In this document: positions 26,227-33,429 of the stretch, piece after piece
Numbering within the stretch: position 1 is the stretch's first letter
Layout: each line of letters begins with the position of its first letter
Assembly (NCBI GenBank): GCA_030428885.1
Contig: JAUIEJ010000004.1
Location: 390,098 to 454,097 of the forward strand
Direction of reading: 5' to 3'
DNA length: 64,000 nt
Source of the DNA: Gemmatimonadota bacterium
Lineage (GTDB): Bacteria; Gemmatimonadota; Gemmatimonadetes; Longimicrobiales; Gaopeijiaceae
Program-made: the position numbers and the translations under genes
The notes under the pieces: model-generated
The model's input: only the letters and a program-made list of their open reading frames with translations
Database searches by the model: none
Told to the model about the DNA's origin: nothing

Positions 26227-26284
26227 CGAGGGGTGTTCAGTCCGGAGTGGTGCCGTTCGCCGAGCCGGGCGTCCCGTGATGGGG

Positions 26285-27361
26285 TCAACGCTCCAGCGTG
26301 AAGACGACCACGCTCTGGACGTCCATGGCGCCGGTGTGCACGGCGACGACACGGTCGCCCCGCACGGCCAGGGGGCGCACAGCTTCGGGAAGGTCGATGG
26401 AGGTCCAGCCGCCGCCGTCCTGATGCAAGAGGCGTTCGGGGGCGCCGGTCAGGTGGAGCCAGATCCGGCCCTGCTCGTCGGACCCGGCGTCGAGGATCGG
26501 GGACACCCACTCGGGGGGCGCGACTTCGACGTCGGAGAGGGGGCGGCGCTCGCCCCGGAACTCGAGGGCTTTGCGCTGGACGTCGGCCAGATCGGCGGGA
26601 TCGAACGGCCGGCCCCGGACGGGAAGCTCCACGCGCTCCACGACGTCGAGGGCTCCGGCCGCATCCACGGCGTACCGGCGGATCACCCCCTCGTAGCCGT
26701 CCACGACGGCGACGGCGGTGTCGCCCAGAACCACGATGTGATTCTGGGGTGGGGCCACCCCCGGCACGGGGTGGGGAACGTCGCCGCCGACCCGAACCAT
26801 GGCCGACCCCTCCGCCCCGGACTCGGCCACCCGTAGGCCGTTCGCGTCGCGCACCACGAAGCCGTAGGCCGGAAACCGTGCAGGCCACACTGTGGGAACC
26901 GTCGCCGCTTCCACGCCCACGACCACACCCCCGGCCAGGCTATGCCACCACGCCATGTTCGGCGGGAGGCCCTCCGGCACCGGCGTCGTCCCCAACCGCT
27001 CCCCGGCGGGGTCGAAGGTGGTGAGGCCCCGGCCGAAGTCGGCGACGGCCAGGGCGTCGCTCCGGGAGATGAGGGCCACGGGACGGGTGAACTCCCCGGG
27101 CCCCTCGCCAGGCGCTCCGATCCACCGGACGCCCCGATCGGCGAGGGTGAGCAGGGCGACGCGACGGGCGCGCCGGTCGAGCACCGCGACGCGGTCGCCC
27201 TCGAAGGCTGCGGCGGCGACGACATCCTCGAAGTACACGTCGCCGCCGGGAGACCCGAACCGGGCGATCTCCCGGAGCACAGGTTGGGCGTCGACCGGGC
27301 CCGGACGGACGAAGCCGCACAGCGCGAGAACGAAGACGACTGCGGTGAAGCGCCGGATCAT
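26285..27361 (-). CDS. Secreted six-bladed beta-propeller protein
   Basis: A 358-residue exported protein. The signal peptide is MIRRFTAVVFVLALCGFV ending PVDAQ. The mature part has propeller strands and the family turn IGAPGEGPGEFTRPV, then ALAVADFGRGLTTFDPAG, GGVVVGVEAAT, HIVVLGDTAVAVVDGYEG and RIWLHLTGAPERLL. It is a distant relative of the propeller at 17584-18726. The ATG overlaps the stop of the ParE-like toxin gene by 4 bp, placing it third in a transcript behind an antitoxin and toxin. That context is unusual and may be accidental. No catalytic motif is visible. Confidence 0.75.
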   Translation of the reverse strand: MIRRFTAVVFVLALCGFVRPGPVDAQPVLREIARFGSPGGDVYFEDVVAAAAFEGDRVAVLDRRARRVALLTLADRGVRWIGAPGEGPGEFTRPVALISRSDALAVADFGRGLTTFDPAGERLGTTPVPEGLPPNMAWWHSLAGGVVVGVEAATVPTVWPARFPAYGFVVRDANGLRVAESGAEGSAMVRVGGDVPHPVPGVAPPQNHIVVLGDTAVAVVDGYEGVIRRYAVDAAGALDVVERVELPVRGRPFDPADLADVQRKALEFRGERRPLSDVEVAPPEWVSPILDAGSDEQGRIWLHLTGAPERLLHQDGGGWTSIDLPEAVRPLAVRGDRVVAVHTGAMDVQSVVVFTLER

Positions 27362-27693
27362 TCGAATCCCCCGAGCAGAAGAACGCCGTCCAGGTCCCGG
27401 TGACCGTGGAGGACCCGCACGACATCGACACGATCGTCGAACCGAAGGTAGATCATAAGGTAGGGATGGCTGGCCAGACGCACCGTCCGGAGGCCCGGCA
27501 CGCCGAGCCGGGCCCCGAGCTGGTCCGACCCGGCATCGGGGAAGCGGCCGAGTCGATGAATCGTGTCCCGTAGGTCGTCGAGGAACCGGCCGGCCGCCTC
27601 CCGTCCGGTCTCGGTCGGAATCCACCGGGCCGCCGCGTCGATGTCGGCGTCGGCCGCCGGACGCCGAAAGACCCGCACGTCGGCGTGGCTCAC
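27358..27693 (-). CDS. parE: RelE/ParE-superfamily toxin
   Basis: A 111-residue protein with the ParE/RelE fold pattern: VRVFRRPAADADIDAAARWI, helix AAGRFLDDLRDTIHRLGRFPDAG, the strands LRTVRLASHPYLMIYLRF and VDVVRVLHGHRDLDGVLL. The final VRVLHGHRD block is characteristic. By homology it would either inhibit gyrase (ParE) or cut mRNA at ribosomes (RelE). The GTG start overlaps the antitoxin stop by 4 bp (GTGA), and its stop overlaps the propeller ATG. It appears intact, unlike the nearby vapC. Confidence 0.85.
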   Translation of the reverse strand: MSHADVRVFRRPAADADIDAAARWIPTETGREAAGRFLDDLRDTIHRLGRFPDAGSDQLGARLGVPGLRTVRLASHPYLMIYLRFDDRVDVVRVLHGHRDLDGVLLLGGFE

Positions 27694-27923
27694 CCCTCGG
27701 GAAGTCGATCGCGGAGTTTCTCGAAGTAGTCCTCGGGAAACGGCTCCGACGGTCCGGATTCGAGGCCTTCCCGCACCAACGTGCGCACCCGATCGAGTTC
27801 GCGGTCGGTCCGGATGAGATGTCGCACGTACTCGCTCACCGTCGCGAACCCGCGCTCGCGCACGCGCTCGCTCGAAGCGAACGCCTTGAGTTCGTCGTCC
27901 AGGGATACGTTCATGGTGGCCAT
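27690..27923 (-). CDS. parD: ParD-like antitoxin
   Basis: A 77-residue antitoxin of the ParD/CC2985 type. It has MNVSLDDELKAFASSERVRERGFATVSEYVRHLIRTD in shorter pieces along residues 4-40 (strand, then the helix-turn-helix-like pair of a ribbon-helix-helix), followed by LVREGLESGPSEPF and DYFEKLRDRL, the toxin-binding tail. The ATG at 27921-27923 is the first start; a second in-frame ATG lies three codons on. It neutralises the overlapping ParE-like toxin and should autoregulate the operon. Confidence 0.87.
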   Translation of the reverse strand: MATMNVSLDDELKAFASSERVRERGFATVSEYVRHLIRTDRELDRVRTLVREGLESGPSEPFPEDYFEKLRDRLPEG

Positions 27924-28006
27924 GCCCCATACTGGGAGTGCTGCGGGAGAAATGACAAGCTTTGCCATCACCGAAGGGCGGTGCCATGTCCGGTCGGGCC
28001 TGTCTC

Positions 28007-29797
28007 TCAGGATGGGGCGATCCGGAGTGCGCGCCGCGTCTCGTGGCGCGCCCCGTCGTCGGTGCGCACGCGGAGCACGAGGGTGTACCGACCGGGCGCG
28101 ACGGCACGGAGGTCGAGGATCGTGGCCAGGGAGGTGAGCGCACCGTCGGCTTCGGTCGTCCACCCGAGCGTGCCGGACGCCTCTTCGGGCCCTCCGGGAA
28201 GCAGCCGTCGCAGGCGATCGATGAGGCCGCCCTCGTCTCGCTCGAGTTCGAGTTCCATCTCGAGCATCGATCCTGGCCTCGCCCCGTACACCTCCCAGTA
28301 CAACCCGAGCTCCGGCGCATCCGCCTCGACCGTCGGCGCACCCAGCATGGAAGCCACCGCGGCCAGAAGCGAATCGGGCGCCTCGAAGCCCACCGGCCGA
28401 TACAGCAAGACGTCACTCAGTCCCGCCGGAGGCGGCGGAGTCATCTCGCGGTAGCGTCCCACGGCGTCGGGCTCCACCACCTCCAGGCTCACCACGTATC
28501 GCGATTCGGGAGCCTCGGCGAGGAAGACGGTGCGTCCATCTCGAAACGGCGCCTGGAGCTGGAGGGCCGGATCGCCGGGGCCGTCGCTCACCACCAAGTA
28601 GGCCGAATCCGCCAGCGCCCCGAGAGCCGTACCGGCCACCGAGGCGGCCACCGCCAGGCGAAGGCTCCCGGGCCCACCCGCCTCGCCGAGGCGCCGGAAG
28701 CGGGCCACCTGCGCGTCCAGGCTCCGGACCGGTCCATACGGGACCGAGAGTCCTTCGTACGACACCCCGGCGTCGAGACGCCACACCGCACGAGACCCAT
28801 CCTGGTCGACCAGATCCGGCACGAAGTGCTGAGCCGCCGCGGCATCCCCGGTCCAGACCTGGAGACTCGAGATGCCCCGCTCGGAGATGTCGTGCTGCCA
28901 GGAGTCCCAGGGACCCCGTCGCAGGAACGCCGGCCACCCGGCCACCGCCGCGCCGAAAGGGAGGTCCCGGAGGTTGTCCGGAAGGGCGCCGAAGAGCTCC
29001 CGATGGATTCGGAGGCCGATGCCCCGATCCACGTGGGCCACCCACCGATCGTTGCCGACGAGGGCGTGGAGGGGGTCGGACAGCCACCACAGGGTGTCGG
29101 CCCGGGCCGCAGGGGTCGGGCACGGCGGATCCCGCCGCCACGTCTCCTGCACGTGGTCCGAATCCCACGTATCGACCCGATCCCGGGCGCCGACCAGACC
29201 GGCCGGGTCCGTGAGCCCACACGCCACCGAGTCGGGCGCCTCCGCGAGCATGCGCCGGAAGCGCTCCTCGGCCTGATCGTGGCGCCCGGCCGCCACGAAC
29301 ACGTGACCCTGGAGTCCGAGGCAGAACCACTCCGCTGCGGCGCAGGCCTCGGCGGCCTCGAAGGCGTCGAGCAGCCGCCCGGTCCGCACCGCAGCCCCCA
29401 CGGCCTGGCCCACGACGAACCCCGACCCGGGGTGGGCCGCGGCCGCTTCGAGAAGCACCCCCAGCGTCTCGTCCGGCGGCTCGTGGCAGGACACGTTCGC
29501 CTCGCAGAGGGCCAGCGCCCAGTCCCCGCCGTGACAGACGTCGCCATCGTCGGCGACGCATCGCGACGAGACGCCCCGTCCATCGCGCACCGCGAAAGGA
29601 CTGTCCCTGCGCCCCACGTTCCCGAGCCGACCCACCCGCTCGACGTACCGCTCGCGCAGGGCGTCCCGCACCGTGCCCACCGCCGCGGTCGTGTCGGCGG
29701 GCTGGAACGAGGCCCCAGCCTCCACCGCTCCGAGGAGGAGCGGAGCCAGGGTCACGCCGAGAAGAAGAGGGAACGCCCCACTGCGGCGGTAACTCAT
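28007..29797 (-). CDS. Large secreted protein of unknown function
   Basis: A 596-residue exported protein. The signal peptide (LLLGVTLAPLLLGAV) is followed by a helical, cysteine-containing part (ALCEANVSCHEPPDE, AEACAAAEWFCLGLQGHVFVAAGRHDQAEERF) that looks like TPR-style repeats. Then comes WWLSDPLHALVGNDRWVAHVDR, a segment reminiscent of GWxTD-domain proteins, and a beta-rich C-terminal third (YVVSLEVVEPDAVG, YWEVYGARPG, GRYTLVLRVR). I cannot name the family. It has its own promoter region and is separated from the upstream gene by 201 bp. Confidence 0.6.
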   Translation of the reverse strand: MSYRRSGAFPLLLGVTLAPLLLGAVEAGASFQPADTTAAVGTVRDALRERYVERVGRLGNVGRRDSPFAVRDGRGVSSRCVADDGDVCHGGDWALALCEANVSCHEPPDETLGVLLEAAAAHPGSGFVVGQAVGAAVRTGRLLDAFEAAEACAAAEWFCLGLQGHVFVAAGRHDQAEERFRRMLAEAPDSVACGLTDPAGLVGARDRVDTWDSDHVQETWRRDPPCPTPAARADTLWWLSDPLHALVGNDRWVAHVDRGIGLRIHRELFGALPDNLRDLPFGAAVAGWPAFLRRGPWDSWQHDISERGISSLQVWTGDAAAAQHFVPDLVDQDGSRAVWRLDAGVSYEGLSVPYGPVRSLDAQVARFRRLGEAGGPGSLRLAVAASVAGTALGALADSAYLVVSDGPGDPALQLQAPFRDGRTVFLAEAPESRYVVSLEVVEPDAVGRYREMTPPPPAGLSDVLLYRPVGFEAPDSLLAAVASMLGAPTVEADAPELGLYWEVYGARPGSMLEMELELERDEGGLIDRLRRLLPGGPEEASGTLGWTTEADGALTSLATILDLRAVAPGRYTLVLRVRTDDGARHETRRALRIAPS

Positions 29798-29881
29798 GAT
29801 GGGAGTATGGCACCCGCCTCACCGATGGGCCACCCGGGAGGCGACTCGCGGGAGCGGGCTCGCCGCCGCCTTCACGGCCCG

Positions 29882-29923
29882 GGGTCCCGTTCGCCGAACC
29901 AGGGATCCCGCTCACCGAACGGC
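29882..29923. repeat. Two tandem 21-bp imperfect units upstream of the PQQ-type propeller gene
   Basis: Two adjacent 21-bp units (29882-29902 and 29903-29923) share the pattern GGNTCCCGNTCNCCGAAC. The 21-bp period places both copies on the same face of the helix. They lie in the 201-bp divergent gap between the 596-residue secreted protein and the propeller gene, so they may be an operator. Apart from this repeat I see nothing in the gap. Confidence 0.4.
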
Positions 29924-29998
29924 CGACACCGGTCGCACCGCCCCCCGTAGGATCCGGCACGTCGCGTCGCACCATGCCCTCCGACCCTCGGGATTCCA

Positions 29999-31837
29999 AT
30001 GGCTGCCCTCCTGGCCGTCGCCCTGGCCGCTCACCTCGCCCTCTCGCCCGGGTCGCCGGTCCCCGACACCGTCGTCTTCCACGGCGGACCTGCCCACGGG
30101 GGCGTCGTCGACGCTCGGGGCGTGCCCCGCCACGGCCTGGAGCGCTGGCGTCTGCCTACCGACGGGCCCGTGCGGTCGTCACCCGTGGTGGCCGACGGCA
30201 CGGTGTACGTGGGGAGCGAGGACGGGCACCTCCACGCCGTGGACCTGGCCACGGGCCACCTCGTCTGGCGCGTCGACGTGGGTGGCCCGGTCACCTCCGC
30301 CCCGGCCCTCGACGACACCCGGGTCTACGCCGCCCATCACGACGGCACCCTGGTGGCCGTGGGCCGCCACGACGGCGCCCTGCGCTGGCGCTCCGACGTG
30401 GGCCCGGCGCTCCCCTGGGCGTGGGGGTTGGAGGGGTGGGACTACCTGGGATCTTCGCCGGTTCTCGCCGGCGGACTCGTGGTCGTGGGGTCGACCGACG
30501 GCCGGGTTCGGGCCCTCCATGCCGACACCGGCGCCGAGGCCTGGGCCGTGGCCACCGAGGGACGCGTCCGCTCCAGCCCCGCCGTGGCCGACGGCACGGT
30601 CTTCGTCGGGAGCGCCGACGGGTTCGTCCGGGCGCTGGATCTGACCACGGGCGCCGAGCGCTGGCGTTTCGAGACCGAGGGCGCGGCCCTGGACGGAGCC
30701 GACTTCGGCTTCGACCGCCGCACCATCACGGGCGGTCCGTCCGTGGCCGAGGGCATCGTGTACGTGGGATCCCGCGACGCCCGCATGTACGCCCTCGACG
30801 CCGCCACCGGGCGCCTCGTCTGGTCCCACGACGACGAGGGCGCGTCGGCCTGGGTCATCTCCACCCCCGCCGTCTGGCGCGATCAGGTCATCTTCGGGCG
30901 CTCCAGTTCGGCCAAGGTCCAGGCTCTGGACACCGCCGACGGCACGCTCCGATGGGAGGTGACCCTGGGGGGCCCCGTCTTCAGCTCCCCCGTGGTGGCC
31001 GACGGCCTCGCCTACGTGACCACCGGCGGGGCCGGCGGACTGGTGGCCCTCGACGCCGCCACCGGCGACGTGCGGTGGCGACGGCGTCTCGGGGGCGAGA
31101 GCTGGAGCACGCCGGCCGTGGGCGACGGGGTGATCGTGGTCGGGTCCGACGACGGCGTCGTGCGGGCCGTCGAGGCCACCGAAGGTCCGTCGCCGATCCT
31201 GGCGGTCTTCCGGGACTCGGTGCCGGAACGAGCCAGCGTGCTGAATCTGAACGGACTCGACGGCGCACTCGCCACGACTCTCATCCGGATGGGGTACACG
31301 AGCCTCGACGCATCGTCCCTCCCCTCCTTCCTGGAGTCCCGCATCGCCCAGGGCGGGCCCAGCGTCGTGGTGTTCGCCACCGACGCCCTACCCTCGAGCG
31401 TGGCTCCCGAGGCGGCTCCCCGGGGCCTCCTGGTGGACTATCTGGAGGCCGGCGGCACAGTCGTGTGGATCGGCGACCCACCGTTCTGGCTCTCCCGGGA
31501 CGCCGACTCGGGCACGTTCGCCACCGACATCGAGGCCCCGGCGGCGTTTCTCGGCGTGGACTTCGGAGCATGGATCCGGGACTCCCGGGTGCATCGCCCC
31601 ACCCCCGCGGGTCGGGATCGGGGACTCCAGGGCTGGTGGACCGGCCCCGGCGGGGTGTCTCCCAGCGACGTGACCACGGTCCTGGCCACCGACGACGAGG
31701 GCCGAGCCGGTGCGTGGGTGAAGTCGTTCGGGGGTCCCCCGGGAACGGGGTGGGTGTCCCTGCCCTACCGGTCCGCCCCCGCGTGGATCGGCGTGCTGAG
31801 GGAGGTGGCCGAGGCGGGGGTCTGGCGGCGGAGGTAG
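29999..31837 (+). CDS. PQQ-type (BamB-like) beta-propeller protein with a C-terminal alpha/beta domain
   Basis: A 612-residue exported protein. Residues about 1-20 are a signal peptide. Residues about 45-400 hold eight or so PQQ-like blades with the repeated core SSPVVADGTVYVGSEDG, YAVDLATGHLVW-like and ALDAATGDVRWR strands. Residues about 410-600 form a different domain, with VLNLNGLDGALATTLIRMGY, SVVVFATDALPS, GGTVVWIGDPPFWL and VKSFGGPPGTGWVSLPYRS, which resembles a class-I glutamine-amidotransferase-like (ThuA/beta-galactosidase trimerisation) fold. No quinone-dehydrogenase catalytic residues are evident, so a binding or scaffold role is likely. Confidence 0.75.
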   Translation: MAALLAVALAAHLALSPGSPVPDTVVFHGGPAHGGVVDARGVPRHGLERWRLPTDGPVRSSPVVADGTVYVGSEDGHLHAVDLATGHLVWRVDVGGPVTSAPALDDTRVYAAHHDGTLVAVGRHDGALRWRSDVGPALPWAWGLEGWDYLGSSPVLAGGLVVVGSTDGRVRALHADTGAEAWAVATEGRVRSSPAVADGTVFVGSADGFVRALDLTTGAERWRFETEGAALDGADFGFDRRTITGGPSVAEGIVYVGSRDARMYALDAATGRLVWSHDDEGASAWVISTPAVWRDQVIFGRSSSAKVQALDTADGTLRWEVTLGGPVFSSPVVADGLAYVTTGGAGGLVALDAATGDVRWRRRLGGESWSTPAVGDGVIVVGSDDGVVRAVEATEGPSPILAVFRDSVPERASVLNLNGLDGALATTLIRMGYTSLDASSLPSFLESRIAQGGPSVVVFATDALPSSVAPEAAPRGLLVDYLEAGGTVVWIGDPPFWLSRDADSGTFATDIEAPAAFLGVDFGAWIRDSRVHRPTPAGRDRGLQGWWTGPGGVSPSDVTTVLATDDEGRAGAWVKSFGGPPGTGWVSLPYRSAPAWIGVLREVAEAGVWRRR

Positions 31838-31869
31838 GACGTCGCGCCGGCGCACGACTCCGACGCGAT

Positions 31870-32349
31870 CTACCGGGCGTCGTAGCGGAAGCGGTGCCCC
31901 CGGAGGAGGCCGATCACCACACCGACCGGGACCGCGACGACGGCGGAGACGAGCCCGGCCACGACCCCCGCCGGAGCGTACCCGGACGAACCCGAACCCG
32001 CCACGAGGTGGGTCGCCGCCCCGACCACCCCCGCGACCACCAGCCCCCCGAGGGCGCCTTCGAAGAAGCCCAGGACCTCGTCGCGGTGCTCCAGTGCGAC
32101 GACGTCCGGCAGTCGCGTGGTGATGGTTCGACCCCCGGGGGAGTCCCACGACAGGACCTCGTCGTTCAGCCGCACCCCCGTGCGGGCGAGAAACGCCGTG
32201 TCGGCGACGAGCACCCGAGTCCACCGGTCCGTCGACGCATGGAGCACCTCCCGGCCCGCCTCGTCAGGCGGATCGAGCTGGATCGAACGCACGGTCGTGC
32301 ACGCGCCCTGCAGCACCACGAACGCCATCAAAGTCCAGCGCCCCTTCAT
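31870..32349 (-). CDS. Small lipoprotein with two membrane-like segments
   Basis: A 159-residue protein with a lipobox-type signal (VVLQGAC, Cys17). The first half is beta-rich (TRVLVADTAFLARTGVRLNDEVLSW). The second half has two glycine/valine-rich hydrophobic segments (ALGGLVVAGVVGAATHLVAG and VVAGLVSAVVAVPVGVVIGLL) of the glycine-zipper kind, ending in a basic tail. Function unknown. It converges on the PQQ-type propeller gene, 32 bp away, and diverges from the LytTR gene. Confidence 0.65.
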   Translation of the reverse strand: MKGRWTLMAFVVLQGACTTVRSIQLDPPDEAGREVLHASTDRWTRVLVADTAFLARTGVRLNDEVLSWDSPGGRTITTRLPDVVALEHRDEVLGFFEGALGGLVVAGVVGAATHLVAGSGSSGYAPAGVVAGLVSAVVAVPVGVVIGLLRGHRFRYDAR

Positions 32350-32530
32350 CGATCTCTCCGTTCCAACGGGCGCTCGACGTCGCCGTCGAGCTTCATGCGG
32401 GTACCCTACGTCGACTCACGCGTCCTCGCCAGGAGCCCCGCGGTCTCCCTGGACCTGCGGACCGCCGTCTTGCCCCCTCCCCCTCCCACCCCGATCCTCG
32501 GGAGGATTCCGGGAGACAGGGGGAGACCGA

Positions 32531-33385
32531 GTGGACGGGACGGATCGACGAATCGACGGACGCTTCGCGCCGCTCCTGGCGCTCTCGGCGCTGTGGGTCG
32601 GGGTGGGGCTGATTTCGGGCGTGCAGCAGTTCATCGTGGCCGGACGGCACGACATCGCGCTCCCCCTGGGCTCGGCGGTTCTGCTCCAGATCGTGGCCGC
32701 CCTCCCCTGGATCGGCCTGACCCTCGCCATCGTCGCCCTGGTGCGACGCGTGCCGCTCCGGGGCGAACGGCGCCTTCGGACGCTGGCGATCCATGGCGCT
32801 GCGGCCCTCTTCACGGCGCTGGCCGCCAACCTCGCCATCGTGGCGCTCCAACGGGCTGTGGGGGGCGGGGGCGCAGGCCCGTATCTCGAGGGGGTATGGG
32901 ACGGCACCCTTCGTTGGGTCCACGTGGTGGTCGTGGTCTACGCCGTGATCGCGGTCACCACCGAACTGTGGCTGGACCGGGCCCGGCCTCGGGCGAACCC
33001 CGACCCGGCGCCCGGCCCCGCCCCCGAGGTGCTCACGCTCCGGGAGGGGTCCACCACGCTACGCCTCGACCCCGCCGAGATCGACTGGCTCGAGGCCGAC
33101 GGGGACTACGTGCGGGTCCACGCGGGCGGTCGTCGGCATCTGGTGAACCACCGCCTCGCCGAGTTGGCCGAGCGTCTGGCCGGCGCCGGGTTCGTGCGCA
33201 TCCATCGGTCGGCGGTGGTGCACCCCAACCGGGTCCGCTCGGTGCGGCCCGTGGGCCGAGGCGACCAGGAAGTGACCCTCACCGACGGATCCCGGGTGCG
33301 GGTGTCCCGGCGCCGGGCCGGCGACCTCCGGCGGGCCCTGAACGACCCCGCCATGACCGAGCCGACCCCGTCCGTACCCGGCTGA
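32531..33385 (+). CDS. Membrane-anchored LytTR transcriptional regulator
   Basis: A 284-residue protein. Four hydrophobic helices occupy about residues 15-155 (LLALSALWVGVGLIS, VLLQIVAALPWIGLTLAIVAL, AALFTALAANLAIVAL, VHVVVVVYAVIAVT). A Pro-rich linker leads to a LytTR DNA-binding domain (about 180-275) with DPAEIDWLEADGDYVRVHAGGRRHLV, FVRIHRSAVVHPNRV and RVSRRRAGDLRRAL. It probably senses a membrane signal and binds DNA directly, without a receiver. The GTG at 32531 is preferred because GGGGGAG lies about 8 nt upstream. The GH13 lipoprotein begins 44 bp downstream and may be a target or operon partner. Confidence 0.9.
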   Translation: MDGTDRRIDGRFAPLLALSALWVGVGLISGVQQFIVAGRHDIALPLGSAVLLQIVAALPWIGLTLAIVALVRRVPLRGERRLRTLAIHGAAALFTALAANLAIVALQRAVGGGGAGPYLEGVWDGTLRWVHVVVVVYAVIAVTTELWLDRARPRANPDPAPGPAPEVLTLREGSTTLRLDPAEIDWLEADGDYVRVHAGGRRHLVNHRLAELAERLAGAGFVRIHRSAVVHPNRVRSVRPVGRGDQEVTLTDGSRVRVSRRRAGDLRRALNDPAMTEPTPSVPG

Positions 33386-33429
33386 GAGGCCATTTGGCTG
33401 GGCTGACGCCCGGATGTACGATGGTCCCC

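Noticed and set aside
25653..29998. A mobile element or genomic island
   Set aside because: The toxin-antitoxin content is suggestive, but no integrase, transposase, tRNA junction or convincing flanking direct repeats are visible.
29974..33429. Long frame extending the GH13 protein upstream to 1758 residues
   Set aside because: The upstream part is Arg/Gly/Pro-rich nonsense lying over the PQQ propeller and LytTR genes; the lipoprotein signal peptide at 33430 marks the true start.
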